Assembly: GCF_020697055.1 (NCBI RefSeq)
Contig: NZ_JAJFBP010000028.1
Location: 47,721-111,720, forward strand
Direction of reading: 5' to 3'
Length of the DNA: 64,000 nt
Source: Panacagrimonas sp.
Lineage (GTDB): Bacteria; Pseudomonadota; Gammaproteobacteria; Nevskiales; Nevskiaceae
Every line of letters starts with the position of its first letter. The stretch's first letter is position 1. Shown here piece by piece: positions 9,838 to 18,258 of the stretch. The notes below the pieces were generated by a model. That model was given only the letters and a program-made list of their open reading frames with translations. It was not told the origin of the DNA and did no database searches. The position numbers were made by a program, and so were the translations under genes.

Positions 9838-10197
9838 TCAGGGGGCGGCGCGTTCGTCGACGCGCGTGAGCCAGTACGCCCCGCCGAGCAGGCCCAGGAT
9901 CATCGCGGCGCGCATCGGGTAGTGGCGCACGAAACCCAGCGCGCCGATCAGCGCGGGCTGGACCTGCTCCCAGGCCGTGTCGATGCGAACGTCGCCGACC
10001 GCGCGGTGCGTGCGATCGATCCGGTCCTTGGCCTTGGCGTAGAGCGCGTCCGCGGCGTCGTGCGCGCGATCGGCGGCGAACTGCACGAGCGCGCTGCCCG
10101 GCGCGGGGTGCGCGGCACGATCCGACGCCTGTCGGGTTCCGTTGCCGTTGTGCTCGGCGGCCGAGCGCGGCTTGCGCGAATTCGGTCCGGTCTTCAT
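9838..10197 (-). CDS. small protein with C-terminal membrane anchor (DUF883-like layout)
   Basis: 119 aa from ATG 10197, with GGAG 9-10 nt upstream. The N-terminus is basic and disordered, the middle is helical (ALVQFAADRAHDAADALYAK), and the end is RHYPMRAAMILGLLGGAYWL plus a short tail. A helical stalk with a C-terminal anchor matches the layout of DUF883 proteins, but the ENPW motif is absent, so family assignment is tentative. It is first in a minus-strand run with the hypothetical gene and the MgtC-like gene. Confidence 0.65.
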   Translation of the reverse strand: MKTGPNSRKPRSAAEHNGNGTRQASDRAAHPAPGSALVQFAADRAHDAADALYAKAKDRIDRTHRAVGDVRIDTAWEQVQPALIGALGFVRHYPMRAAMILGLLGGAYWLTRVDERAAP

Positions 10198-10332
10198 GTC
10201 GGAGTCTCCAGCCATGCGACGTATGCGTCCTGTCGATTGGGATTGCGGGGCCGAACGGAACGTCTTCGCGGTTTCCATGCCATCGAGGCCCCTGGAAATC
10301 CGACCGTGCCGTCCGTGTCGGGCGGCGGGGTT

Positions 10333-10348
10333 CGCAGGCAACGTGCCC
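10333..10348 (-). promoter_or_regulatory. sigma-54-like site, minus strand, divergent region
   Basis: Reads GGGCACGTTGCCTGCG. GGCACG and TGC match with correct -24/-12 spacing (9 of 13 defined positions). It points toward the gene starting at 10197, with a leader of about 125 nt. Confidence 0.3.
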
Positions 10349-10377
10349 GCCGCGAATTACCCGTCCACTCAGCGCAT

Positions 10378-10393
10378 TGGCACGACCGCTGCG
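10378..10393 (+). promoter_or_regulatory. sigma-54-like promoter upstream of the SemiSWEET-like gene
   Basis: Reads TGGCACGACCGCTGCG, matching 11 of 13 defined consensus positions. It contains an intact TGGCACG and GC at -12, with only the first T of TTGC and the last base different. The predicted start is near 10404, 85 nt before GTG 10489. It lies 29 nt from a minus-strand site, giving a divergent pair. Confidence 0.45.
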
Positions 10394-10488
10394 AGCCACG
10401 CGCGGCCCTTCCCTGGAGTCGTGCCGATGGTCCTCGAAGCTGCGTTCGGCGTGCGTGTCGCACTGCCGTGCCCGATCGGTCGCGCGTC

Positions 10489-10764
10489 GTGCTGACCCAG
10501 GCGGTCGGCTGGGCGGCGGCCACGGTGTTGTTGTTGACGATGGCGCGGCAGGTGTGGTCGCAATGGCAGAGCGGGGCGGTGGGCGGGGTTTCGCGCTGGC
10601 TGTTCGTCGGCCAGGTCGTCGCCTCGATCGGCTTCACCGCCTACAGCGTGCTGGTCGGCGACGCGGTGTTCGTGTTCACCAACACGCTGCTGACGATCAA
10701 CGCGATCGCGGGACTGTGCATCGATCGGCGCAATCGGCGGCTGCAGTCCGGAGCGCCCGCATGA
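10489..10764 (+). CDS. SemiSWEET / PQ-loop-like membrane protein
   Basis: 91 aa from GTG 10489. It has three membrane helices in the single triple-helix-bundle pattern of bacterial SemiSWEET sugar transporters: LTQAVGWAAATVLLLTMARQ, then VSRWLFVGQVVASIGFTAYS, then a third beginning VFVFTNTLLTINAIAGLCI. The TN pair in helix 3 matches the conserved substrate-side asparagine. Length is usual for the family, which works as homodimers moving sugars. It overlaps the metallopeptidase gene by 4 nt (ATGA) and lies upstream of otsB. Transport activity is inference. Confidence 0.75.
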   Translation: MLTQAVGWAAATVLLLTMARQVWSQWQSGAVGGVSRWLFVGQVVASIGFTAYSVLVGDAVFVFTNTLLTINAIAGLCIDRRNRRLQSGAPA

Positions 10765-11846
10765 AGCGCTTCCACTGCGATCGCTGCGGCATGCTGCTGA
10801 CGCTCGAGAACGACCTGTGCACCCGCTGCGGACTGCGCCTGTCGTTGCTGCCCGAGGCGATGCGCATGGTCGCCTGGGATCAGGCGGCGGGCGATCAGCC
10901 GCGCCTCGGCGATCGGACTTGGCGACCCTGTCGCAACGCGACCGAACACGCGGTGTGCAATTGGGCGATCGCCGACGATGATCCCGGCGACTACTGCCTC
11001 TCGTGCCGGCTGACGCGCGTGATCCCGGACCTGGGCGTCGAGGAGAACCTGGTGCGATGGCGGCGCCTGGAGGCCGCCAAGCGGCGACTGTTGATCGGGC
11101 TGGTCGGACTGGGCCTGCTCACGCGCGGCGACATGACCGCGAGCGATCCGCCGATGAGCTTCCAGTTCCTTGCCGATGTGCCCGGCGAAAGCGGCGGCGT
11201 GCTCACGGGCCACGCGGACGGTCTGATCACGATCAACATCGCCGAGGCCGACGACGCCGAGCGCGAGCGCCGCCGCGTGCAGCTGGGTGAGCCGTATCGC
11301 ACGATCGTCGGGCACCTGCGCCACGAGTGCGGGCATCACTACTGGGAGCGGCTGATCCGCCCCTCGTCGCGGCGCCTGGCGCGATTTCGCGAGCGCTTCG
11401 GCGACGAGCGCGCCGACTACGGCGAGGCGCTGAAGGCGCACTACGCGAACGGTCCGGTACCGGCTTGGTCGACGCATTACGTGAGCGCCTACGCAGCCTC
11501 GCATCCCTGGGAGGACTGGGCCGAGACCTGGGCGCACTACCTCCACATGATCGACAGCCTGGAGACCGCCTTCGAGAGCGGTCTGTGGATCCAGCCGCGT
11601 CACGGCGCGGATCCGGCGTTCGCGCCCAGGCCACCGCTGAGCGCCAATCGCATGGGGCCATTCCGCCGGATGATCGTGCGCTGGATGTCGCTCACCTACG
11701 TGCTCAACGACTTCAATCGCGGTCTGGGATTGCAGGACGCCTATCCGTTCGTGCTCTCCGACGCAGTGCTGGCCAAGCTCGAATTCGTGCACGAAACCGT
11801 GGGCGCGAAGCGTCGGCGCGGCCGCAGTGCGATGCGGGCACCGTAA
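10761..11846 (+). CDS. zinc-ribbon putative metallopeptidase
   Basis: 361 aa from ATG 10761. An N-terminal zinc ribbon uses C6-x2-C9 and C20-x2-C23, and a second Cys group lies at C57, C66, C79 and C82. The catalytic-like motif HECGH (H188-E189-x2-H192) is followed by YWERLI, and later by DWAETWAHYLHM, whose WAETWAHY matches the downstream segment of this gluzincin-like family of predicted zinc metallopeptidases (formerly DUF2248). It is cytoplasmic, with no signal peptide. It sits between the SemiSWEET-like gene and otsB in one operon. Substrate unknown. Confidence 0.85.
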   Translation: MKRFHCDRCGMLLTLENDLCTRCGLRLSLLPEAMRMVAWDQAAGDQPRLGDRTWRPCRNATEHAVCNWAIADDDPGDYCLSCRLTRVIPDLGVEENLVRWRRLEAAKRRLLIGLVGLGLLTRGDMTASDPPMSFQFLADVPGESGGVLTGHADGLITINIAEADDAERERRRVQLGEPYRTIVGHLRHECGHHYWERLIRPSSRRLARFRERFGDERADYGEALKAHYANGPVPAWSTHYVSAYAASHPWEDWAETWAHYLHMIDSLETAFESGLWIQPRHGADPAFAPRPPLSANRMGPFRRMIVRWMSLTYVLNDFNRGLGLQDAYPFVLSDAVLAKLEFVHETVGAKRRRGRSAMRAP

Positions 11847-11863
11847 TTGCTGCAGTGCGGTTC

Positions 11864-12679
11864 ATGTCGCCCGAGGAATTGCTGCGCACGACGGTCGCCC
11901 CGGTGGTGACCGCCGACAACGACCGGGAGCTTGCGGTCCCGCCCCTGCTGACGCGCGACCAGGCACTGCTGCTGGACGTCGACGGGTGCCTGCTCGATCT
12001 GGCGCCCACACCCAACGAGGTGTCGGTGCCGACGTTTCTTCCCGGCCTGCTCACCGAACTGGGCGAACAGCTCGACCAGGCGCTGGCCGTGATCAGCGGG
12101 CGCAGTCTGGAAGTCGTCGACGTTCTGCTCGCGCCGTGGCGCGCCAGCGGCGCGGGTGTACACGGCGCCGAACTGCGTCTGCCCGGAACCGATCGCATCC
12201 AGCTCGCGCCGCGCCGTGCGTCGGCCATCGTGGCGCGACTGCGCGCGCGGTTCGTCGATGTCCCGGACGTGATCGTCGAGGACAAGGGCGCGGCGGTCGC
12301 GGTGCACTTTGCGCGCTGTCCGCAACGCGAGGCCGAATGCGAAGCCGCGCTGCTCGAGGCGATGCGCACGGTCCCCGGGATGCGGATGCAGAAGGGTCAT
12401 CACGTGCGCGAGGCGCTTCCGGCGGATTCGAACAAGGGCACCGCGCTGGGCGTGCTGATGCAGCACGCGCCGTTCGCCGGCCGCTCGCCGGTGTTCGCGG
12501 GTGACGATCGCACCGACGAGGCGGCGTTCGCCGAGGTCAATGCGCGCGACGGCATCAGCATCAAGGTCGGAAGCGGGCCGACGCAGGCGCACTACCGACT
12601 GGGTACACCGGGCCAGGTGCTGCAATGGCTGCAGGCGAGCCTGCAGTCGATGCGCGGCGACCCCGAGGAGGAGCAATGA
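11864..12679 (+). CDS. otsB: trehalose-6-phosphate phosphatase
   Basis: 271 aa from ATG 11864. HAD-superfamily motifs are present: motif I at LLDVDGCLLDLAP (D38 nucleophile, D40), with the usual DxDGT threonine replaced by cysteine; motif II at AVISGRS; lysine region SNKGTALG; and the acidic motif GDDRTDEAAF. It dephosphorylates trehalose-6-phosphate to trehalose. Its end overlaps otsA by 4 nt (ATGA), the usual otsBA coupling. Because otsA is broken here, OtsB may have no substrate from this locus. An alternative in-frame GTG lies 9 nt upstream. Confidence 0.92.
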   Translation: MSPEELLRTTVAPVVTADNDRELAVPPLLTRDQALLLDVDGCLLDLAPTPNEVSVPTFLPGLLTELGEQLDQALAVISGRSLEVVDVLLAPWRASGAGVHGAELRLPGTDRIQLAPRRASAIVARLRARFVDVPDVIVEDKGAAVAVHFARCPQREAECEAALLEAMRTVPGMRMQKGHHVREALPADSNKGTALGVLMQHAPFAGRSPVFAGDDRTDEAAFAEVNARDGISIKVGSGPTQAHYRLGTPGQVLQWLQASLQSMRGDPEEEQ

Positions 12680-14092
12680 GCGCGCGTCCGGCCGGTGGCC
12701 GCCTGATCTGCGTCTCCAATCGCGTGGGCACCGTGCGCGGCGCGCCGCTGGCCGGAGGGCTGGCGGTGGCGCTGAGCAACGCGCTGCGCGCCAACCAGGG
12801 GTTGTGGTTCGGCTGGAGCGGCAAGACCGCGGCCGAGGCCGGACCCGTGGCGATGGACGAGGCCCACGGCATCAGGGTCGCCACGCTCGATCTGCCCAAG
12901 TCGGATTTCGATGCGTACTACGCGGGCTACTCCAACAACGTGCTGTGGCCGTTGTTCCATTTCCGTCTCGACCTGGTCCGCTACGAGCGGGCGCAGTACG
13001 AGGCCTATCGGCGCATCAACGCGCTGATCGCGCGCCGCGTCGCGGAGCTGGCGCGGCCCGAGGACCGCATCTGGGTCCACGACTACCACCTGATCCCGCT
13101 CGCCGAGGAACTGCGTGCGCTGGGTCTGAAGAACCGCATCGGCTTCTTCCTGCACATCCCGATGCCGCCGCGCGAGCTCCTGGTGGCGATGCCCGGCAAC
13201 CGCGAGCTGATGGGCAGCCTGATGTACTACGACCTGGTCGGACTGCAGACGCATGCGGATCGCTATCGTCTGCATCACTACGCCAAGCGCGAGCTCGAGT
13301 GCGCCGTCAACGAGGAAGGCCTGTCGGCCTTCGGCCGGCGCGTGCGCACCGGCGCGTTTCCGGTCGGCATCGATGTCGAGGAATTCGAGTCCTTCGCCAA
13401 CTCACCGAAGGCCTGCCAGGAGACGCGTCGCATGCGTCTCCTGCTCGATGGGCGCACGCAGATCATCGGCGTCGACCGGCTCGATTACAGCAAGGGCCTG
13501 CTGCGTCGCGCCGCCGGCTACGAGCGGTTGCTGGAGAAGTATCCGCGCGTGCAGCGCAACGTCGACTTCCTGCAGGTGACGCCGATCAGTCGCGGCGAAG
13601 TGCAGGCTGCGCTATCTGAACAAGCCGCTGCCGCAGCGCACGCTGGCGGCGATGTATCGCGCCAGCCGCATCGGGCTGGTCACGCCGATCCGCGACGGCA
13701 TGAACCTCGTGGCCAAGGAGTACGTCGCTGCACAGGATCCGGAGGATCCGGGCGTGCTGATCCTGTCGTCGTTCGCCGGAGCCGCGGAACAGCTACGCGA
13801 TGCGCTGCTGGTCAATCCATACGACGGCGACGAGGTGGCCGATGCGATGGAGCGCGCGCGAACGATGGAACTCGGCGAACGGATCGAACGCCATCGCGCG
13901 CTGATCGCGGTTCTGCGACGCGACAGCTCGGACCATTGGCAGGCGTCCTATCTGCGCCAGCTCGACGGCGGATCGACCACGCCTGCGGCCAGGAACGATG
14001 GCGGTCGATCGCCATCCAGACGACCGGGCGGAGCGCGCGAGAAGTCGCAAACGGTGCGTAGCGCATCGCACGTCTCGATGGACGCCCGTTAG
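12676..14092 (+). pseudogene. otsA: trehalose-6-phosphate synthase, broken by internal deletion and frameshift
   Basis: Starts at ATG 12676. The first about 310 codons are a good OtsA N-terminus: GGLAVALSNAL, VWVHDYHL-type IWVHDYHLIPLAEEL, and VDRLDYSKGL. After LQVTPISRGEVQA (near 13605) the frame ceases to match. The true C-terminal half resumes one frame over, as RYLNKPLPQRTLAAMYRASR and DGMNLVAKEYVAAQDPEDPG, and ends at 14092. The E. coli enzyme has about 27 residues between these blocks, so roughly 80 nt (net 2 mod 3) appear lost. The encoded protein would lose the nucleotide-sugar-binding C-terminus. A sequencing or assembly error is the main alternative. The unshifted frame would end at 14061. 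Confidence 0.85.
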
Positions 14093-14104
14093 CGGCCGCA
14101 ACCG

Positions 14105-15187
14105 TCACCTGCCGTTGCGATGTTCCGCGCGCCGCGCTTCGGCGCGCAGGAACGCCAGAGCGCGGCGCTCCACCGCGCGCGGGCGCATCGTCGTGCCGCA
14201 GGTGAAGCGCCTATGCAGGCGCCCTTCCAGCCAGCCTTCGAACACCAGCGGATCGATGTAGGACTTGCGGCACACCGCCGGGGTGTTGCGCAGCTCGCCG
14301 GCCACCTCGCGGATGACGTCGTTGATGCAGGCCTTCGCCGCGCGCTCGCTCGGCGGGTCCGGCAGCGCCAGGCAGGCCAGCCGCGCGATGGCGCCCATCG
14401 TCGCGCCCCAGGTGCGGAAATCCTTGGCGGTGAAGTCGCGGCCCGTCACTTCGCGCAGGTAGTCGTTGACCATGCCCGAATCCACCGGGCGGCGTGTGCC
14501 GTCGGGTTCGAGGAACTGGAACAGGCGCTGGCCGGGCAGGTCGTGACAGCGCCGCACGATCCGCGCGAGGCGCCGGTCGTCCACGACCAGGTCGTGCTCG
14601 GCGCCGCCCTTGCCGCGAAAACTCAGCCGCAGGCGGCCGCCGCGAAAATCGGCGTGACGATCGCGCAGCGTGGTCAGGCCGTAGCTGCGGTTGTCGCGCT
14701 CGTAGGCGTTGTTGCCGATGCGCAGCCGCGTGGCGTCGAGCAGCGCCACGATCAGCGCGAGCACCTTGTCCCGATGCAGGCCGCGGGTGGCCAGATCGCG
14801 CCGCACGCGCCGGCGGATCGCGGGCAGCGCGTCGCCGAATGCCAGCAGGCGGTCGAACTTGTGCGTGTCGCGCGTGACGCGCCAGTCGGGGTGATAGCGA
14901 TATTGCTTGCGGCCGCGCGCGTCGCGGCCCGTGGCCTGCAGATGGCCGCGCGGATCGGTGCAGATCCACACGTTCTCGTAGGCCGGAGGGATCGCCAGCT
15001 GCGCGATGCGCCGCAAGGTCGAGGCATCCCGCACGGGACGCCCGCGCGGCGAGCGGTAGCAGAACGCGCCGGGCACACCCAGGCGCACGATGCCGGGTGC
15101 GTCGTCGCCGACGTGGCGCAGCCCCGCCACGCGCGCCGCGCGGCGTGCGTGCTGTGCGGGACGGGACGCGCGCCGGCGGGTGCTCAT
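14105..15187 (-). CDS. DNA topoisomerase IB
   Basis: 360 aa from ATG 15187. Bacterial type IB topoisomerase features include a basic N-terminus and the recognisable phrase PPAYENVWIC. The catalytic arginine regions are LDATRLRIGNNAYERDN and LSFRGKGG, with DFRTWGATMG further on. The tyrosine motif VCRKSYIDPLVF carries the nucleophile. It relaxes supercoils by transient 3'-phosphotyrosine cleavage. Length is usual for the bacterial poxvirus-like subgroup. It converges with otsA (12 nt gap) and is divergent from the host-attachment gene. Confidence 0.92.
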   Translation of the reverse strand: MSTRRRASRPAQHARRAARVAGLRHVGDDAPGIVRLGVPGAFCYRSPRGRPVRDASTLRRIAQLAIPPAYENVWICTDPRGHLQATGRDARGRKQYRYHPDWRVTRDTHKFDRLLAFGDALPAIRRRVRRDLATRGLHRDKVLALIVALLDATRLRIGNNAYERDNRSYGLTTLRDRHADFRGGRLRLSFRGKGGAEHDLVVDDRRLARIVRRCHDLPGQRLFQFLEPDGTRRPVDSGMVNDYLREVTGRDFTAKDFRTWGATMGAIARLACLALPDPPSERAAKACINDVIREVAGELRNTPAVCRKSYIDPLVFEGWLEGRLHRRFTCGTTMRPRAVERRALAFLRAEARRAEHRNGR

Positions 15188-15193
15188 CGCCAC

Positions 15194-15209
15194 AGGCACA
15201 GCCATTGCG
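15194..15209 (+). promoter_or_regulatory. sigma-54-like promoter upstream of the host-attachment gene
   Basis: Reads AGGCACAGCCATTGCG. It matches 10 of 13 defined positions, with GGCAC and a complete TTGC at correct spacing. The predicted start is near 15220, 30 nt before ATG 15250. Confidence 0.4.
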
Positions 15210-15249
15210 CCGTTCGACGCACGTTCCGACCTTTTCCGGAGGCTGCTCC

Positions 15250-15702
15250 ATGAATCCCGAGCTGCGAATCCCGAGCGCGACGCTGGTCGTCGTGGCTGAC
15301 GGCAACAAGGCGCTGTTCCTGCGCAACCGTGGTACGGCGCAGGTTCCCGACCTCGTGGTGGAAGACACGATGTTGCAGGACAACCCGCCCGATCGCGAGC
15401 AGACCAGCGATCGCGCCGGCCGGCGCGCGGGATCGCCGTCGACGATCCGCGGCGCGATCGAGCAGACCGATCGTCACGATCTCGAGGAGTCGCGCTTCTC
15501 GGCGCGACTGGCGGACCGTCTGTATCGCGACCCGCCGACCGGTGCGTTCGAGCACCTGATCCTCGTCGCACCGCCGACCGCGCTCGGACAGCTGCGGCGT
15601 CATCTGCACGATTCGGTCACCGAACGCGTGCTCGGCGAGATTCCCAAGACGCTCACGCAGCACGGCGTTGCCGACATCCAGAAGGTGCTCACCGCGGGCT
15701 GA
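15250..15702 (+). CDS. host attachment family protein (BaeRF-type)
   Basis: 150 aa from ATG 15250, with GGAGG 7-8 nt upstream. It shows the order of this family: LVVVADGNKALFLRN at the N-terminus, RFSARLADRL in the middle, and HLILVAPPTALGQLRRHL with EIPKTLTQH at the end. The name comes from an Agrobacterium protein needed for attachment. The fold is related to release-factor-like eRF1 middle domains and family function is unclear. It overlaps a small convergent zinc-ribbon gene by 14 nt. Confidence 0.88.
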   Translation: MNPELRIPSATLVVVADGNKALFLRNRGTAQVPDLVVEDTMLQDNPPDREQTSDRAGRRAGSPSTIRGAIEQTDRHDLEESRFSARLADRLYRDPPTGAFEHLILVAPPTALGQLRRHLHDSVTERVLGEIPKTLTQHGVADIQKVLTAG

Positions 15703-15913
15703 GTTCACGCGCGACGCAGGCGGCGCAGGTCCAACCGCGCAACACGGGTTTGGGCAGGCGCTGCAGGCGGCCGCAGTGCGCGCAACGCGTTCGAAAACCC
15801 TGCGCGACCGTCCCGCTGCACGTTGCGCAACGCAGCTCGGCGCAGCCGGTCTGCGCGATCGTCGGATCGGAGACGCTGACGTCGGTGCTGAGAAAAGCGG
15901 ATCGGACCAGCAT
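15689..15913 (-). CDS. small double zinc-ribbon protein
   Basis: 74 aa from ATG 15913. Three CxxC knuckles (CATC, CAHC, CAAC) plus an extra cysteine (GCAEL) give one to two treble-clef or ribbon zinc sites, for example RCAHCGRLQRLPKPVLRGW. No other domain. It may be a nucleic-acid or protein adaptor. It overlaps the convergent neighbour by 14 nt and lies 42 nt downstream of the DUF4326 gene. A real gene is likely from the ordered cysteines, but the start is uncertain. Confidence 0.5.
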   Translation of the reverse strand: MLVRSAFLSTDVSVSDPTIAQTGCAELRCATCSGTVAQGFRTRCAHCGRLQRLPKPVLRGWTCAACVARELSPR

Positions 15914-15955
15914 GGTGGCGGCCCTGGTGCACGCCACGTGCCCGGCCCGCGCGCG

Positions 15956-16315
15956 TCAACCGGCGGGGCGCGTGTCCCCCTCGCGTCCGAACGAGGATCG
16001 GTTCGCGAGTTCGAGCAGCACGTCGGCGTGACAGGGCTTGTCCAGGTCGCACCAGCACGCCAAATCCTTGCCGCGCAGCGATGGAAGCTGGTCGATCAGC
16101 GCGTCGCCTTCCTTGGTGCGCAGATCGCCGTTGAGCAGCGCGTCCTTGAAACGGGCGACGGCGGTCGCGGGATCGAGCGCGCCATGCGCGCGTCCGCCGA
16201 CGCGAAACGGATTGCCCCATCGGGTCGGCCGTCCGACGTAGACGACGCCGTCAGGCTTGCGCCAGCCAGCGCTGCGTCGCATCTGCACTCGTCGCGGTGC
16301 GTGGGCGGGGTCCAT
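15956..16315 (-). CDS. DUF4326 domain protein
   Basis: 119 aa from ATG 16315. The family signature is clear: VVYVGRPTRWGNPFRVG at the N-terminal third, and GKDLACWCDLDKPCHADVLL near the end with conserved cysteine-tryptophan-cysteine and CHAD. Domains of this type occur in phages and bacteria and are predicted to act on nucleotides or metals; no activity is established to my knowledge. An upstream in-frame start at 16381 would add 22 acidic residues and is less likely. Confidence 0.8.
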   Translation of the reverse strand: MDPAHAPRRVQMRRSAGWRKPDGVVYVGRPTRWGNPFRVGGRAHGALDPATAVARFKDALLNGDLRTKEGDALIDQLPSLRGKDLACWCDLDKPCHADVLLELANRSSFGREGDTRPAG

Positions 16316-16465
16316 CGGTGACGCATGATGAACCACGGGTTCGTCGTCGTGCAGATCTTCTTCTTTTTCTCCGGCGGGCATGGCGCTCGGGTGTCGGGAT
16401 CGGGAGCCGGAATCGGCAATGCGCGTGCCCGTGGGGCCGGTTCGACGCGCCGCAGCGCCGCTTCC

Positions 16466-16924
16466 TCAGCCGCTGTCGGCGGATTTCTCCGGCACGATCG
16501 AGATCTCGCCGTTGCGTTCGAGCACGGCGTAGCGAATCTGCGACAGGCGTTCGAGCCCATGGTGCTCGCGCGCGGCCGCCAGCACGTCGGCGACGTCCAC
16601 GCGCTCATTGCGCATCCGGCTCTCCAGTGGACGGCCGTGCTCGACGATCACGATCGGGACGTCGTCGAGCCAACGATCGGCCCTGGGCGACCGATGCTTG
16701 ATCCACGCCAGGCCGATGTCGATCACCGTCAGCGTGATGATCGCCAGCGCCGCGCTGGTGATCGAGAAGTCGTTGCCGATCAGCGCCTGCTGCGTCGCCT
16801 CGCCGATGACCAGCAGCAGCACGAAATCGAACGTGGTGATCTGCGCGAGCGAGCGTTTTCCACTGATGCGGAAGATCACCAGCAGCAGCGCATAGAGCGT
16901 GATGGCTCGCAGCACCGTTTCCAT
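16466..16924 (-). CDS. DUF421 (YetF-like) membrane protein
   Basis: 152 aa from ATG 16924. It has three N-terminal membrane helices including [20 protein letters not shown] and [20 protein letters not shown] cytoplasmic beta-rich domain follows, with [37 protein letters not shown] and EISIVPEKS. Motifs RISGKR and [12 protein letters not shown] are diagnostic for DUF421. The family is widespread and of unknown function, often induced under general stress. It stands alone; the BON-gene terminator lies between it and its upstream neighbour. Confidence 0.88.
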   Translation of the reverse strand: METVLRAITLYALLLVIFRISGKRSLAQITTFDFVLLLVIGEATQQALIGNDFSITSAALAIITLTVIDIGLAWIKHRSPRADRWLDDVPIVIVEHGRPLESRMRNERVDVADVLAAAREHHGLERLSQIRYAVLERNGEISIVPEKSADSG

Positions 16925-16976
16925 GTCCGCTCGCGCTCCGCAGTCCGTCGAGAACCAGCCCGCCTCGCGCAAGAAA

Positions 16977-17004
16977 GAGGCCCGAACCTGGCGGTCCGGG
17001 CCTC
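16977..17004 (-). terminator. intrinsic terminator downstream of the BON gene
   Basis: Stem GAGGCCCG/CGGGCCTC with a 12-nt loop. On the minus strand it is followed by TTTCTT. It lies 63 nt after the BON stop and could also act weakly in the other direction. Confidence 0.6.
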
Positions 17005-17066
17005 TTCGTCTTCATCCCGTCTCGGCGATCAGGGCGCCGGCGTGCGACCGCTTCAGCGAACTACCC

Positions 17067-18179
17067 CTAATGCTGGCTGCTGGAGGTGCGGGTCGACGCC
17101 TTCTGGTCGGACCGGTCGGCCGTTGCAGACGTTCCACCCGACGATGGCGCCGTCGATCGATCCGCACCCGAGGCGAAGCGCGAACCATTGCCGCGATCTT
17201 CGCGCTGCACGCGGATCCGATTGTCCACGTCCTGCACGCCGATGCACTGCTCGCACAGATCCTCGATGCGGTGCTTCATGCGCCGATCGGGCACCGTGCC
17301 TTCGAGCATCACCGTGCCGCCGCGCGCCTCCACGGTGACCTCGCTGACGTCGATGTCCGGCGTGCGGTATAGCTGTTCGCAGACATCGTCCTTGATGCGA
17401 TCGTCGGAACGCGTATAGCCCTTGGGCACGCGGCCGCGCACGCCGGTGTCGGATCCGAAGCGACCGCTGTGCCGGTCGCCCCAGTAGCGGTCGCCGCCCT
17501 GGTTGCCCCAGTTGCTGCCGCTCCAGTTCTGTCCGCCGCCGCGATCGGGGCTGTTCATGCCGTAACCGCCGAGTTCGCTTCCGGACGGAATGCCCCAGCC
17601 TCCGAACATGCCGCCGCGTTCGCTGCTGCTGCTGCTGCGGCCGCCGGCGAAGGATTCACCGCGATCGCCCCAGCTCGGATCCCAACCCGAACTCTGGCGC
17701 GGTTCGAACTGGCGATGCTGCTGCGGATCGTCCGCCGCGTGCGGGTGTTGTCCACCGCGATCCGCATCGCGCTGTCCGTACTGTTGACCCCAGGAATAGC
17801 GGTCCTCGCCGAAGCGGCCCTGCGGACCGTAGCCGGGATGCTGGCTGCGACTCATCTCGCGTCCGTAGCTGTTCGACTCCGGGTAGCCGAAGCGATCCTC
17901 GTCCCACTGGTTCTGTCGCGACCAGTCGCCCTGTTGAGAGGGGCGCGATGCATAGGGATTGCCGTAGTCCATGCTGCCGCTGTAACCGCCGAAGCGATCC
18001 TGGCTCGCGCCGTACTGCGCGCCTTCGCGCGCGTCGCCGTCCCACTGCGGATAGCCGCCGCGCCAGCCCTGCTGGCCGCGACCGTGCTGTCCGCCGCGGT
18101 GCTGATCGCGCGAGAACGAGCGCTCGTCGTCGCGACCTCGGCCGGGTCGGTCGTGCTGAAAATCACGTCTGCTGTTCAT
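17067..18179 (-). CDS. BON domain protein with long Gly/Gln/Tyr/Arg-rich N-terminus
   Basis: 370 aa from ATG 18179. Residues 1-255 are low complexity, rich in Gly, Gln, Ser, Tyr, Arg and Asp, with repeated short units such as DRFGGYSG and RFGEDRYSWGQQYGQ. A BON domain follows at about 255-335: DDRIKDDVCEQLYRTPDIDV, GGTVMLEGTVPDR, VQDVDNRI. BON domains usually bind phospholipid or peptidoglycan surfaces. No signal peptide is visible, unlike periplasmic OsmY. The N-terminus resembles prion-like, phase-separating sequence. It is a single gene with its own terminator and a sigma-54-like site upstream. Confidence 0.8.
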   Translation of the reverse strand: MNSRRDFQHDRPGRGRDDERSFSRDQHRGGQHGRGQQGWRGGYPQWDGDAREGAQYGASQDRFGGYSGSMDYGNPYASRPSQQGDWSRQNQWDEDRFGYPESNSYGREMSRSQHPGYGPQGRFGEDRYSWGQQYGQRDADRGGQHPHAADDPQQHRQFEPRQSSGWDPSWGDRGESFAGGRSSSSSERGGMFGGWGIPSGSELGGYGMNSPDRGGGQNWSGSNWGNQGGDRYWGDRHSGRFGSDTGVRGRVPKGYTRSDDRIKDDVCEQLYRTPDIDVSEVTVEARGGTVMLEGTVPDRRMKHRIEDLCEQCIGVQDVDNRIRVQREDRGNGSRFASGADRSTAPSSGGTSATADRSDQKASTRTSSSQH

Positions 18180-18215
18180 GGTGTTCACCGGTGATGTGTT
18201 TGCCCTGGAACAGGC

Positions 18216-18231
18216 CGCAACGCGCATGCCT
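18216..18231 (-). promoter_or_regulatory. sigma-54-like promoter for the BON gene
   Basis: Reads AGGCATGCGCGTTGCG on the minus strand. It has a complete TTGC at -12 and GG at -24 with exact spacing (9 of 13 defined positions). The predicted start is near 18205, 26 nt before ATG 18179. Confidence 0.4.
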
Positions 18232-18258
18232 CGTCGACGCCCCAGCCGGGTCGCGAGC

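Noticed and set aside
13606..14061. Unshifted continuation of the otsA frame as a variant C-terminus
   Set aside because: The continuation is Arg/Ala-rich with no OtsA similarity, while the shifted frame carries the conserved C-terminal motifs.
12676..14092. Programmed ribosomal frameshift in otsA
   Set aside because: About 27 conserved residues are also missing and there is no slippery heptamer at the junction, so simple deletion is likelier.
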